Source of the DNA: UMGS1590 sp963558655
GTDB taxonomy: Bacteria > Bacillota > Peptococcia > Peptococcales > Peptococcaceae
Length of the DNA stretch: 51,971 bases
Direction of reading: 5' to 3'
Assembly: GCA_963558655.1 (NCBI GenBank)
Contig: CAUWHJ010000022.1
Coordinates: forward strand, 1-51,971
A program made the translations under genes and the position numbers. The notes under the pieces were generated by a model. That model made no database searches. It saw nothing but the letters and a program-made list of their open reading frames with translations, and was not told the DNA's origin. Positions 16,805-25,018 of this stretch are shown piece by piece. The first letter of the stretch is position 1. Every line of letters starts with the position of its first letter.

Positions 16805-17317
16805 ATGAACGCTAGTGAACGACGAGAGCTTATTCTGACGCAGTTAAGTGGTGCAGATAAACCCATCAGCGCTTCGGCGTTGGCGGCGGAGTGCCATGTC
16901 AGCCGTCAGCTCATTGTCGGCGATGTGGCCATGCTGCGGGCTACGGGCCATGACATTATCGCCACGCCGCGTGGCTATATTCTGGGCAATTCGGCTGACG
17001 AGGGTGTGCTTTGCCGCATGGCGTGTCGTCATAACGCAGAGCAAATGCAAGAGGAGCTGAATGCCATTGTGGACCAGGGCTGTCATGTGGTTGATGTGAT
17101 GGTGGACCACCCGTTGTATGGTCAGCTCACAGGGCATCTCGATTTGAAGAGCCGCTACGATGTGCAGGCTTTCATTGACAAGGCGCAAAGCGCAGATGCT
17201 CAGCCCATCAGCGTGCTGACAGCAGGCATTCATCTGCACACTGTTCGCTGTCCTGATGAAGCTGCCTGCGTGCGTGTGCGGCAGGCGTTGGCGGCGCTTG
17301 GCGTGCTTGTGGAATGA
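16805..17317 (+). CDS. niaR: NiaR-type transcription repressor (HTH plus 3H domain)
   Basis: A 170-residue regulator of the YrxA/NiaR family, which represses NAD-synthesis or niacin-uptake genes when niacin is bound. Residues 1-60 form an HTH_11 winged helix (ISASALAAECHVSRQLIVGDVAMLRATGHDI is spread over residues 20-51). The C-terminal 3H domain has its conserved His residues in HNAEQM, MVDHPLYGQL and AGIHLHTV. AAGGAG lies nine bases upstream. No NAD genes are in the window, so its regulon is elsewhere. Length is normal. Confidence 0.85.
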   Translation: MNASERRELILTQLSGADKPISASALAAECHVSRQLIVGDVAMLRATGHDIIATPRGYILGNSADEGVLCRMACRHNAEQMQEELNAIVDQGCHVVDVMVDHPLYGQLTGHLDLKSRYDVQAFIDKAQSADAQPISVLTAGIHLHTVRCPDEAACVRVRQALAALGVLVE

Positions 17318-17501
17318 GTCTTGGGATATGGTACTAAAAAAATCGCTCCATACTGGGCGAATTACAATTGCAAATAGCCGCGTGATGTGGTGTAATAAAT
17401 TTGAAAACTTTCATTTTTGTTTGGCACTTTTTTGTCATTCTTTATCATTTTTATAAGACAGACGCGCCCCGCGCCTGCCTTGTTGGATTGGGGGAAAAAA
17501 T
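17318..17501. other. Intergenic region upstream of FxLYD-type lipoprotein
   Basis: 184 bases with no gene. AT-rich with T-tracts, then a short GC-rich patch (GCGCCCCGCGCC) before the lipoprotein ribosome site GGGGGA. No convincing promoter pair or terminator was found. Confidence 0.4.
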
Positions 17502-18656
17502 ATGCAATTAAAAAAGAGAATGCTCGCATTGCTTCTGGTGGGGCTGATGGTGTTTGCAGCCGGCTGTGGCAGCCAGAGCAACAACGCCAGCTCCGCTTCG
17601 GCTGAAGGTGAGGGACAAAGTAAGCAAGCGGCATTGGACCTTGAGGGGAGCTGGGTTGCAGAAGTGCAGGGCAGCGACTATTACCTGGCAGGTTTCATCA
17701 AAGATGACATCATTGAGCTGCATTGGGTATCCAGCTATGACCAAAATGGCTCTGTTTATTGGGCTGGCAGCTATGCTGCACCGAAAGATAAACCCGACAC
17801 CTACACCTGGGAGTCATCGCGTATTGATGCCATTATGAACACAAGTGCGTATTGTTCGGTAGATGCTGCGCGCACATTCACCTATGCAGATGGCAAGCTG
17901 ACCTTGGAAGGCACTGCCACTGGTGCCGAAACCGTGCTGATTCCATCGGACACCGATTATACCTATCTTGCCGTTGATGTACCAGAAGGTACTTCAACTG
18001 AACCGGAAAAAACCGAAGAAACCACTTCTGAAGATGCCGCCGCGGCTGCTGCCTCCGAAGAAGTGAAAGACATAAAAATGGTCAACAGCGGCTATTCTGT
18101 TGAATCGCTGGGCGGTGGCAATTCTCTCATCTACTATGCGGTTGAATTGAATAATCCGAACAAGTACAATGCCATCGTTTCACCTAATATTGAAATTACC
18201 GTGCTGGACAAAGACGGTCGTGTGTTGACCAAGCAAAACCGCTCTCTCTTTGCGGTAGCACCGGGCGACACCTTCTGTTTTGGTGATGCCATTAACTGTC
18301 CAAAGGGAACGCCGGATGATGTTAAAATTACCGTTGAGAACAACGACTATGATTTCAAAACTTTTGAAGGCTCAGGCATTCATTCTGTGAAAGATTTGAA
18401 AGTGAGCGATGCAAACGAAGACCATTCCGGTGATCAAACCACATTTAGCGGCACCATCACCAATGAATCCGCTGAGGATCTTGGCGGCGTGGTAGCTAGC
18501 GTGGTCTTTATGAAAGACGGTAACATCATCGGTGGTGTAACCGAGCAAATCGGCAGCATCACTGCCGGTGATACAGTTGATTTTAACATCGCTGCCAAGA
18601 GCGGCTTTAGCGACTACGATTCTTACGAAGTCTACGCCACGCAGATTGCAGAATAA
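17502..18656 (+). CDS. Lipoprotein with FxLYD-like C-terminal domain
   Basis: A 384-residue lipoprotein. The signal peptide ends in the lipobox FAAGC (Cys near residue 23). A Ser/Ala/Glu linker leads to a first beta-rich domain (residues 45-160, LEGSWVAEVQG) that resembles the domain of the small lipoprotein at 1568-1948 in its LxGxW start. A Thr/Glu/Ala-rich linker (residues 163-185) precedes two Ig-like beta domains, about 190-290 and 295-384. The last (FSGTITNESAEDLGGVVASV and VDFNIAAKSGFSDYDSYEVY) looks like the FxLYD domain of Gram-positive surface lipoproteins. Function unknown; probably extracytoplasmic binding or structural. Single gene with its own terminator. Confidence 0.78.
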   Translation: MQLKKRMLALLLVGLMVFAAGCGSQSNNASSASAEGEGQSKQAALDLEGSWVAEVQGSDYYLAGFIKDDIIELHWVSSYDQNGSVYWAGSYAAPKDKPDTYTWESSRIDAIMNTSAYCSVDAARTFTYADGKLTLEGTATGAETVLIPSDTDYTYLAVDVPEGTSTEPEKTEETTSEDAAAAAASEEVKDIKMVNSGYSVESLGGGNSLIYYAVELNNPNKYNAIVSPNIEITVLDKDGRVLTKQNRSLFAVAPGDTFCFGDAINCPKGTPDDVKITVENNDYDFKTFEGSGIHSVKDLKVSDANEDHSGDQTTFSGTITNESAEDLGGVVASVVFMKDGNIIGGVTEQIGSITAGDTVDFNIAAKSGFSDYDSYEVYATQIAE

Positions 18657-18660
18657 TTGC

Positions 18661-18696
18661 CAAAATCCCGCGAGCGGCTGTTCGTGGGATTTTTTA
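18661..18696 (+). terminator. Terminator of the FxLYD-like lipoprotein gene
   Basis: AAAATCCCGCGAGC pairs with GTTCGTGGGATTTT (one G-U), loop of four, then T-run. Confidence 0.85.
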
Positions 18697-18714
18697 TGTT
18701 CTGATTGCATAAAT

Positions 18715-18758
18715 AAACAGGCTGGCCTGCGAACCTTGGTTCACGGGCCAGCCTGTTT
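18715..18758 (-). terminator. Terminator of the unknown 182-residue protein gene
   Basis: Perfect 13-bp inverted repeat (AAACAGGCTGGCC and GGCCAGCCTGTTT) seven bases beyond the stop of the minus-strand gene; on that strand it ends TGTTTATTTA. Confidence 0.75.
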
Positions 18759-18764
18759 GCTTGT

Positions 18765-19313
18765 TTACGATTCTTTGTCGGCCTTTGGTGTTTCGATAAC
18801 TTCAACTTTTTGACGAATTTTGTCGTCAACGTCTTTGAAAAGCACCGACTGTGGACGATTGGCATCGAATTTGGTTGGGTCGCCGGGGAAATCCTGATGG
18901 CGGTTGGCGTATGCCTGCATACTGCCGGCATCGCTGAGAATCTCGCTGACGGCGCCAGCGGCGCTGGTGATGGCATTCACCGTTGCTGCACCTGGTGTTG
19001 GTTTGAGCGGTTGATCGGTGAGCACTTCATCATACATCGGCGGAATGTGAACATGGTATTCTTCGATGGCATCGCTGCACGTTGGGCTTTGCTTGCAGTT
19101 GGCATAACTTTGCAGCCCTTCGGTTTGTTTGAGAATGTTTCTTACTTCACCGAAGAAACCAATGATGTCATGCTTCACAATGGCAGCGGCGTGCTTGAGA
19201 ACGGTTTTGTTCTCAGGTTCGCGGAATTTGTTGACAGTGATTTTGGAGCGGCGCACACCTTCACGCATCTTTTCGCGTGCGGCCTGGCCGTGGTTTTTGT
19301 CGTTAAAAGCCAT
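18765..19313 (-). CDS. Hypothetical protein, 182 residues
   Basis: I do not recognise this protein. It is hydrophilic, with no signal peptide or membrane segment, so probably cytoplasmic. The N-terminus is very basic (KNHGQAAREKMREGVRRSK), and a middle segment, residues 95-130, has a proline-rich then Ala/Gly-rich helical part. Two cysteines lie close together in CKQSPTC. The start at 19313 is supported by AAAGGAG eight bases upstream; the frame is open further upstream but lacks a ribosome site there. It has its own likely promoter (19396-19424) and terminator, so it is a real single-gene unit. Confidence 0.72.
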   Translation of the reverse strand: MAFNDKNHGQAAREKMREGVRRSKITVNKFREPENKTVLKHAAAIVKHDIIGFFGEVRNILKQTEGLQSYANCKQSPTCSDAIEEYHVHIPPMYDEVLTDQPLKPTPGAATVNAITSAAGAVSEILSDAGSMQAYANRHQDFPGDPTKFDANRPQSVLFKDVDDKIRQKVEVIETPKADKES

Positions 19314-19395
19314 GGGAAAAACTCCTTTCTGTAATTGAGCGAATGAAAAACCATGCGACTGATAAAAGTATGATTTATGGATTCCTTCAGCATGA

Positions 19396-19424
19396 ATTAT
19401 AGCAGGAGATGGCGGTACAAACAA
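19396..19424 (-). promoter_or_regulatory. Promoter for the unknown minus-strand gene
   Basis: On the minus strand, TTGTTT and TATAAT with a 17-bp spacer, about 83 bases upstream of the start codon. Confidence 0.5.
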
Positions 19425-19609
19425 GAGAGATTGTGAAAAATATAAAAATTCGAACATTGGCTGAAAGCGGCGAGCTGCTGGCGTGTCATCGCTGGCGGCT
19501 GATGGCAGAGAATGAGCGGCGAGAAATTTTGGCGGAAAATTGGGGCGAAATGGTCGTGTGATGACCACCGGCGCACGCTGAAAAATCGCATACAAGCGCC
19601 ATCGTTTCA

Positions 19610-19638
19610 TTGACGTCAGAGCCACTAATTGTTATACT
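19610..19638 (+). promoter_or_regulatory. Promoter of the polyamine operon
   Basis: TTGACG and TATACT separated by 17 bases. The start codon of speD is about 75 bases after the expected transcript start, leaving room for a leader structure. Confidence 0.72.
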
Positions 19639-19654
19639 TAAACTGGCTTGGCAG

Positions 19655-19683
19655 GCGTCCCTGGAATGGGGCGTGTCTTTTTT
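19655..19683 (+). promoter_or_regulatory. Possible attenuator hairpin in the speD leader
   Basis: GCGTCCC pairs with GGGGCGT (with G-U pairs), loop of six, and TTTTTT follows three bases later. It lies between the promoter and the speD start, where a terminator would reduce read-through into the operon. No alternative antiterminator is obvious. Confidence 0.4.
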
Positions 19684-19719
19684 ACAGGGGCATTTTCTAG
19701 GAAATGGAGAGAGTGGAAG

Positions 19720-20484
19720 ATGAGCGACAAAATCCGCCTGTACGGGTTTAACAATCTAACAAAAGCGCTGAGTTTTAATATTTATGATGTCTGTTACGCA
19801 CGCACTGTGCGTGAACAACGTGATTACGTCGCCTATATTGACGAACAGTACAATTCTGATCGTCTGACGGACATTCTCGTTAATGTGACTGAGATGATTG
19901 GTGCCAATGTGCTCAACATTGCCCATCAGGATTATGAGCCGCAGGGGGCTAGTGTGACATTGCTGATTGCGGAAGGGTCTATGGTGCCGTCACCGCAGAG
20001 TGATACGGTGGTGGCGCATCTTGATAAGAGCCATGTAACAGTGCACACTTATCCTGAATATCATCCGGAAAACGCCATTGCTACGTTCCGCGTGGATATT
20101 GATGTTGCTACCTGCGGGGAAATTACGCCGCTGTCAACGCTGGATTATTTGATTGGCAGCTTTGATTCGGACATTATTACGATGGATTACCGTATCCGCG
20201 GTTTTACTCGTGATGTGGACGGCAAGAAGGTGTTCAACGACCATCCGATGGCGTCCATTCAGGATTATATCGACAATGAAACCCTGAAACGCTACGATGC
20301 CGTGGACATCAACATTTACCAGGCCAATATTTACCATACAAAAATGCTCATTAAGGAGCTGGATATTCAAAATTACTTATTTAATACAGATGCCTACGAA
20401 CTGCAACCACAGAAACGTCTTGAGATCACGCAGAATCTGCGCCGTGAGATGATAGAAATTTTCAGTGGCTGCAACGTTTACTGA
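19720..20484 (+). CDS. speD: S-adenosylmethionine decarboxylase SpeD
   Basis: A 254-residue AdoMet decarboxylase of the E. coli type, which makes decarboxylated AdoMet, the aminopropyl donor for spermidine. The proenzyme cleaves itself to create a pyruvoyl group at the Ser of LDKSHVTVHTYPE, with conserved neighbours VDIDVATCGEI. The start at 19720 (MSDKIRLYGFNNL) follows GGAGAGAGTGGAAG; an upstream frame extends to 19648 without a better site. First gene of the polyamine operon. Class is recognisable from length and from the SHxxVHTYPE site rather than the shorter archaeal/Bacillus form. Confidence 0.93.
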   Translation: MSDKIRLYGFNNLTKALSFNIYDVCYARTVREQRDYVAYIDEQYNSDRLTDILVNVTEMIGANVLNIAHQDYEPQGASVTLLIAEGSMVPSPQSDTVVAHLDKSHVTVHTYPEYHPENAIATFRVDIDVATCGEITPLSTLDYLIGSFDSDIITMDYRIRGFTRDVDGKKVFNDHPMASIQDYIDNETLKRYDAVDINIYQANIYHTKMLIKELDIQNYLFNTDAYELQPQKRLEITQNLRREMIEIFSGCNVY

Positions 20485-20488
20485 GCGT

Positions 20489-20571
20489 GAGCACACGCCG
20501 GAGATACCCAAACCTGTCTATTGTTTGAGCATCTCCGGTGCTGCTCATGGTTGTGCGCCGGCAAAAGCCGG
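20489..20571 (+). promoter_or_regulatory. Structured speD-speA intergenic RNA
   Basis: A long hairpin (20489-20546) has stems GAGC/GCTC, CCGGAGAT/ATCTCCGG and CAAAC/GTTTG, and is followed by a small stem CCGGC-aaaa-GCCGG (20558-20571) just before the speA ribosome site. There is no T-run, so a processing, stability or translation-control element is more likely than a terminator. Confidence 0.5.
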
Positions 20572-20594
20572 TCAGCCAGAAGGAGGAAATGAAG

Positions 20595-22034
20595 GTGAAT
20601 CAGGATCGAATGCCAATTTTGGACGCGTTGGAAGATTTTAAGAGTCAACGCATCGTTCCCTTTGATGTACCTGGTCACAAACGCGGCAAAGGCAATAAAG
20701 AACTCGCTGCATTCCTCGGAGAAACGTGCGTTTCTATTGATGTTAATTCAATGAAATGCTTGGATAATCTCTGTCATCCAGTCAGCGTGATTCGTGAAGC
20801 CGAAATGCTTGCCGCCGATGCTTTTGGAGCACAGGCGGCTTTTTTGATGGTGGGCGGCACCACATCGGCGGTGCAGGCCATGATTCTTTCGGTGGTAGCG
20901 CCGGGCGATCAAATCATTTTGCCGCGCAATGTGCACCGCAGTGTTATTGATGCCCTTGTGCTTGTGGATGCCGAACCAATCTATATCAATCCGCAGTTGA
21001 ACCAGCGATTGGGCATCTCTTTGGGCATGGAAATTGAGGACATTAAAAAGACCATTGAGGCGCATCCAAATGCAAAAGCGGTGCTTGTTAATAACCCAAC
21101 GTATTACGGCATCTGCTCCAACTTGGAAGCGATTGTCGATATTGCACACGCCCACGGCATGAAGGTGCTTGCTGATGAGGCGCATGGCACGCATTTTTAC
21201 TTTGGCAATGGCTTGCCAAAGGCGGCGATGCACGTTGGTGCCGATATGGCAGCCGTGAGTATGCACAAAAGCGGCGGTTCGCTCACGCAAAGCTCGCTTC
21301 TTCTTTTAGGGCCAAACATGAACGCCGACTATGTGCGCCAGATCATCAACCTTACCCAAACGACGAGTGCTTCTTATCTTTTGCTGTCGAGTTTGGATAT
21401 TTCTCGCCGCAATCTGGCACTGCGCGGTGAAGAAACCTTCGCCCGTGTGCTCGATATGGCGGAATACGCACGTCGGGAGATCAACGCCATCGGCGATTAT
21501 TGGGCGTATGGCTACGATCTCATTGATGGCGACAGCGTCTTTGATTTTGACCGCACGAAACTCTCCATCAACACCCTTGCCCTCGGCTTGGCAGGCATTG
21601 AAGTGTACGACCTCCTGCGCGATGAATACGACATTCAGGTGGAACTTGGCGACTTGGGCAACGTGTTGGCGTATCTCTCCATCGGCGACCGTCCGGCGGA
21701 TATTGAACGCCTCATTGGCGCCTTGCAGGAAATTCGCCGTCGCTTCAAAAAGCCGGCGGTGAATATGTTTGAACAGGAATATATCAATCCTATCGTGAAA
21801 ATGACACCGCACCGTGCGTTCTATGCACCAAAAAAATCGCTGGTGCTGGAAAAATGTGTCGGCCATATCTGTGCTGAATTTGTCATGATCTATCCACCGG
21901 GGATTCCAATTCTTTCGCCGGGCGAGCTTGTTACGCAGGAGATTGTTGAGTACATTCGCTATGCGAAACAAAAAGGATGCAGCATGCTTGGGCCGGAAGA
22001 CATGGGCGTGAACCGTTTGAACGTGATTGATTAA
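20595..22034 (+). CDS. speA: Arginine/ornithine/lysine decarboxylase, SpeA-type
   Basis: A 479-residue fold-type I PLP decarboxylase of the Bacillus SpeA class. Its place beside speB makes arginine the best substrate (arginine to agmatine), though lysine or ornithine cannot be excluded. PFDVPGHKRGKG is the N-terminal hallmark; ADEAHGTHFYFG carries the PLP Asp-x-x-His; the Schiff-base Lys is in SMHKSGGSLTQSS. The C-terminal part has YPPGIPILSPGE. The start is set at GTG 20595, eight bases after AGGAGG; ATG 20589 is only two bases from that site. Confidence 0.9.
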   Translation: MNQDRMPILDALEDFKSQRIVPFDVPGHKRGKGNKELAAFLGETCVSIDVNSMKCLDNLCHPVSVIREAEMLAADAFGAQAAFLMVGGTTSAVQAMILSVVAPGDQIILPRNVHRSVIDALVLVDAEPIYINPQLNQRLGISLGMEIEDIKKTIEAHPNAKAVLVNNPTYYGICSNLEAIVDIAHAHGMKVLADEAHGTHFYFGNGLPKAAMHVGADMAAVSMHKSGGSLTQSSLLLLGPNMNADYVRQIINLTQTTSASYLLLSSLDISRRNLALRGEETFARVLDMAEYARREINAIGDYWAYGYDLIDGDSVFDFDRTKLSINTLALGLAGIEVYDLLRDEYDIQVELGDLGNVLAYLSIGDRPADIERLIGALQEIRRRFKKPAVNMFEQEYINPIVKMTPHRAFYAPKKSLVLEKCVGHICAEFVMIYPPGIPILSPGELVTQEIVEYIRYAKQKGCSMLGPEDMGVNRLNVID

Positions 22035-22055
22035 AAACGATGAAGGAGGAAGACG

Positions 22056-22928
22056 ATGGAACTTTGGTATACAGAACCACATTCAAAAGATGTGAAGTTT
22101 TCGATCAAATTTAACCGTCAGCTCTACACGGAACAGAGCGAGTTCCAACGCATCGACGTGTTCGAGAGCGAAGAATTTGGCCGTTTTCTGACCTTAGATG
22201 GCATCATGATGCTGACGGAAAAAGACGAGTTCATCTATCATGAGATGATTGTGCACGTGCCAATGGCGGTGCATCCAAACCCTCGCAAGGTGCTGGTGAT
22301 TGGCGCTGGCGACGGCGGTTGCCTGCGTGAGCTTGTGCGTTATCCGGAAGTGGAGCACATTGATGTGGTAGAAATTGACGAGCGCGTTATCGCCGTTTGC
22401 CGCGAGTGGCTACCACAAACCGCTTGTGGTTTTGACGACCCTCGTGTGCATATCCATATTGCCGATGGCCTGAAATACGTGCGTAAGTGTGTTGATGAAT
22501 ACGACCTCATCATTGTTGATTCAACCGATCCCTTCGGTCCGGGCGAAGGGCTTTTCACCAAAGAATTTTATGGCAACTGCTACAAAGCTCTGCACGATGA
22601 CGGCATCATGGTCAACCAGCATGAAAGCCCATTTTATAAAGAAGATGCGCGTGCCATGCAGCGTGCCCATAAACGCATTGTGGACAGCTTTGCGCTGAGC
22701 CGCGTGTATCAGGCACATATTCCAACCTATCCATCCGGACACTGGCTGTTCGGCTTTGCGTCTAAGAAATACCATCCAGTGAAAGATCTGGATGCTGCGC
22801 GCTGGAACGCACGCGGCTTGGAAACACGTTACTATAACACCAACTTGCATCATGGCAGCTTCTATCTGCCAAACTATGTGCAGGATCTCTTGGAAAATGT
22901 TGAACCGGAGGAAGACGATGAAACCTAA
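22056..22928 (+). CDS. speE: Polyamine aminopropyltransferase (spermidine synthase) SpeE
   Basis: A 290-residue aminopropyltransferase that moves the aminopropyl group of decarboxylated AdoMet to putrescine or a similar amine. Seen are LTLDGIMMLTEKDEFIYHEM, the dcAdoMet-binding VLVIGAGDGGCLRELVRY, VDVVEIDERVI-like acidic end of strand two, and IIVDSTDPFGPGEGLF with the catalytic Asp pair. GAAGGAGG precedes the start. Neighbouring speD supplies the donor. Since a complete carboxyspermidine route lies downstream, its true acceptor might be putrescine, agmatine or spermidine; the sequence does not decide this. Confidence 0.93.
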   Translation: MELWYTEPHSKDVKFSIKFNRQLYTEQSEFQRIDVFESEEFGRFLTLDGIMMLTEKDEFIYHEMIVHVPMAVHPNPRKVLVIGAGDGGCLRELVRYPEVEHIDVVEIDERVIAVCREWLPQTACGFDDPRVHIHIADGLKYVRKCVDEYDLIIVDSTDPFGPGEGLFTKEFYGNCYKALHDDGIMVNQHESPFYKEDARAMQRAHKRIVDSFALSRVYQAHIPTYPSGHWLFGFASKKYHPVKDLDAARWNARGLETRYYNTNLHHGSFYLPNYVQDLLENVEPEEDDET

Positions 22929-23769
22929 TGTGCAAACTTTTATCGCTTGCGATGCCGATTTTGCCGATGCCCGTGCAGTGATATTCGGCGCGCCATTTGA
23001 CGGCACCACCTCTTTCCGTCCGGGTACGCGGTTTGGCCCCGCAGCTATTCGTGCTGAAAGCGATGGCATCGAAACCTACAGCCCATATCAGAACAAAGAT
23101 CTTGAAGACTTCGCCGTTTGCGATACAGGCGATTTGCTTCTGCCTTTTGGCAACACCGAAGCCGTGCTTACACAAATTGAAGAGCGCACCACAGAGATTC
23201 TCGCTGCAGGCAAGCTGCCTGTGATGATTGGCGGTGAACATCTCGTCACCTTAGGTGCTGTGCGTGCCATGGTGAAAGCGTATCCAGATCTGCACATCAT
23301 TCATTTCGATGCCCATGCGGATTTGCGCGAGGACTATCTCGGCGAACGCCTCTCTCATGCAACGGTGCTGCGCCGCTGCCACGACCTTGTTGGCGATGGC
23401 CGCATTCATCAATTCGGTATCCGCAGCGGTGAACGTGAAGAATTTCGCTTTGGCATGGCACACACCGATTTCCATCCGTTCAATACCCGCGCTGTGTTAG
23501 AAACCGTGATGGCCTTGGGCGATAAAGTGCCCGTCTATCTCACGCTTGATCTTGATGTGCTCGACCCATCGCTTTTTGCAGGCACCGGCACACCGGAAGC
23601 GGGTGGCATTTTCTTCCAGGAACTGGAAGAAGCGCTCTTAGCCTGTGAAGCACTGAACATCGTTGGCTTTGATATGAACGAACTTTCGCCGCATTACGAT
23701 GCCTCGGGCGTATCTACTGCTGTTGCTTGCAAAGTCCTGCGGGAAATGCTGCTGGCCTTTGTAAAATAA
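22918..23769 (+). CDS. speB: Agmatinase SpeB
   Basis: A 283-residue ureohydrolase, most likely agmatinase (agmatine to putrescine and urea). The di-manganese site is complete: GGEHLVTLG, HFDAHADLRE and LTLDLDVLDPS. GAPFDGTTSFRPGTRFGP is the family N-terminal motif. The start at 22918 overlaps the end of speE and has GGAGG seven bases upstream. With SpeA upstream this gives an arginine-agmatine-putrescine route. An N1-aminopropylagmatine hydrolase role is a known alternative in some bacteria and is worth noting because SpeE is adjacent. Confidence 0.93.
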   Translation: MKPNVQTFIACDADFADARAVIFGAPFDGTTSFRPGTRFGPAAIRAESDGIETYSPYQNKDLEDFAVCDTGDLLLPFGNTEAVLTQIEERTTEILAAGKLPVMIGGEHLVTLGAVRAMVKAYPDLHIIHFDAHADLREDYLGERLSHATVLRRCHDLVGDGRIHQFGIRSGEREEFRFGMAHTDFHPFNTRAVLETVMALGDKVPVYLTLDLDVLDPSLFAGTGTPEAGGIFFQELEEALLACEALNIVGFDMNELSPHYDASGVSTAVACKVLREMLLAFVK

Positions 23770-23817
23770 ATTTGTGATTTATAGTGTTTTTTTCATTTTT
23801 TAAGGAGGGACTTTTAA

Positions 23818-25017
23818 TTGGGAAAAGCTTTAGTAATTGGTTGTGGTGGTGTCGCTTCTGTAGCGATCCACAAAATGTGTCAGAACAGTGAAGTCTTTGA
23901 GGAGGTCATGATTGCCAGCCGCACCAAGAGCAAGTGCGACGAGCTTGCCGCCAAACTTGCTGGTGGTAAAACCAAGCTCCATACCGCACAGCTTGATGCG
24001 GATAAGACCGAGGACATCATCGCCCTCATCAATGACTTCCAGCCAGACGTTGTGGTGAACCTGGCACTGCCTTATCAGGACCTCACCATCATGGACGCCT
24101 GCCTGGCTACCAAGACGCACTATGTCGACACCGCCAACTACGAACCGGAAGACACCGCAAAGTTTGAGTACAAATGGCAGTGGGCTTACCGCGAACGCTT
24201 TGAAGAAGCCGGCATCACCGCACTCCTCGGTAGTGGCTTCGACCCAGGCGTCACCAGCGTCTTTGCGGCTTATGCCCTGAAGCACGAATTTGACGAAATC
24301 AACTACATTGATATTCTTGATTGCAATGGCGGCGATCATGGTTATCCATTCGCTACCAACTTTAACCCTGAAATCAACATCCGTGAAGTGTCTGCCAATG
24401 GCAGCTATTGGGAAGATGGTCACTGGGTAGAAACCAAGCCAATGGAAATCAAACGTGTGTATGATTTCCCACAGGTTGGTAAGAAAGATATGTACCTCCT
24501 GCACCATGAAGAAATTGAATCCCTGGCGCTCAACATTCCTGGCATCAAACGCATTCGTTTCTTCATGACCTTCGGCGAAAGCTACCTCACCCATCTCAAG
24601 TGCCTGGAAAACGTCGGCATGACCTCCATCGAACCAATCGAATTTGAAGGCAAGCAGATTGTGCCACTCCAGTTCCTTAAAGCTGTGTTGCCAGATCCAT
24701 CCACCCTTGGCCCACGCACCGTTGGTAAAACCAACATCGGTTGCATCTTCCAGGGTAAGAAGGATGGCAAAGACAAAACCTACCAGCTTTACAACGTCTG
24801 CGACCACCAGGAATGTTACAAAGAAGTTGGCAGCCAGGCTGTCAGCTACACCACCGGCGTACCAGCCATGATCGGTGCGATGCTCCTCATGACTGGCGTT
24901 TGGAAAGGTCCTGGCGTTAAAAACATCGAAGAATTTGATCCGGATCCATTCATGGAAGCGCTCAACAAATGGGGCCTGCCATGGATCGAAGAACGCAACC
25001 CAGTGCTGGTGGACTAA
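23818..25017 (+). CDS. Carboxynorspermidine/carboxyspermidine synthase (saccharopine dehydrogenase family)
   Basis: A 399-residue oxidoreductase that reductively joins aspartate semialdehyde to putrescine (or diaminopropane), giving carboxyspermidine (or carboxynorspermidine). VIGCGGVASVAIHK is the NAD(P)-binding Rossmann loop; VVNLALPYQDLTIMDACL, HYVDTANYE and GSGFDPGVTSVFAAYA are family segments. It begins with TTG at 23818, justified by AAGGAGGG nine bases upstream and by MGKALVIGCGG at the right place for the family. The assignment over lysine-pathway saccharopine dehydrogenase rests on the downstream nspC. A T-rich gap of 48 bases separates it from speB. Confidence 0.9.
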   Translation: MGKALVIGCGGVASVAIHKMCQNSEVFEEVMIASRTKSKCDELAAKLAGGKTKLHTAQLDADKTEDIIALINDFQPDVVVNLALPYQDLTIMDACLATKTHYVDTANYEPEDTAKFEYKWQWAYRERFEEAGITALLGSGFDPGVTSVFAAYALKHEFDEINYIDILDCNGGDHGYPFATNFNPEINIREVSANGSYWEDGHWVETKPMEIKRVYDFPQVGKKDMYLLHHEEIESLALNIPGIKRIRFFMTFGESYLTHLKCLENVGMTSIEPIEFEGKQIVPLQFLKAVLPDPSTLGPRTVGKTNIGCIFQGKKDGKDKTYQLYNVCDHQECYKEVGSQAVSYTTGVPAMIGAMLLMTGVWKGPGVKNIEEFDPDPFMEALNKWGLPWIEERNPVLVD

Positions 25018-25018
25018 G

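Larger units (their letters stand above)
19314..19719. other. Divergent intergenic region before the polyamine operon
   Basis: 406 bases without a gene. It holds the minus-strand promoter for the 182-residue protein, the speD promoter at 19610-19638 and a possible attenuator hairpin at 19655-19683. The stretch 19425-19600 shows no clear feature. Confidence 0.5.
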
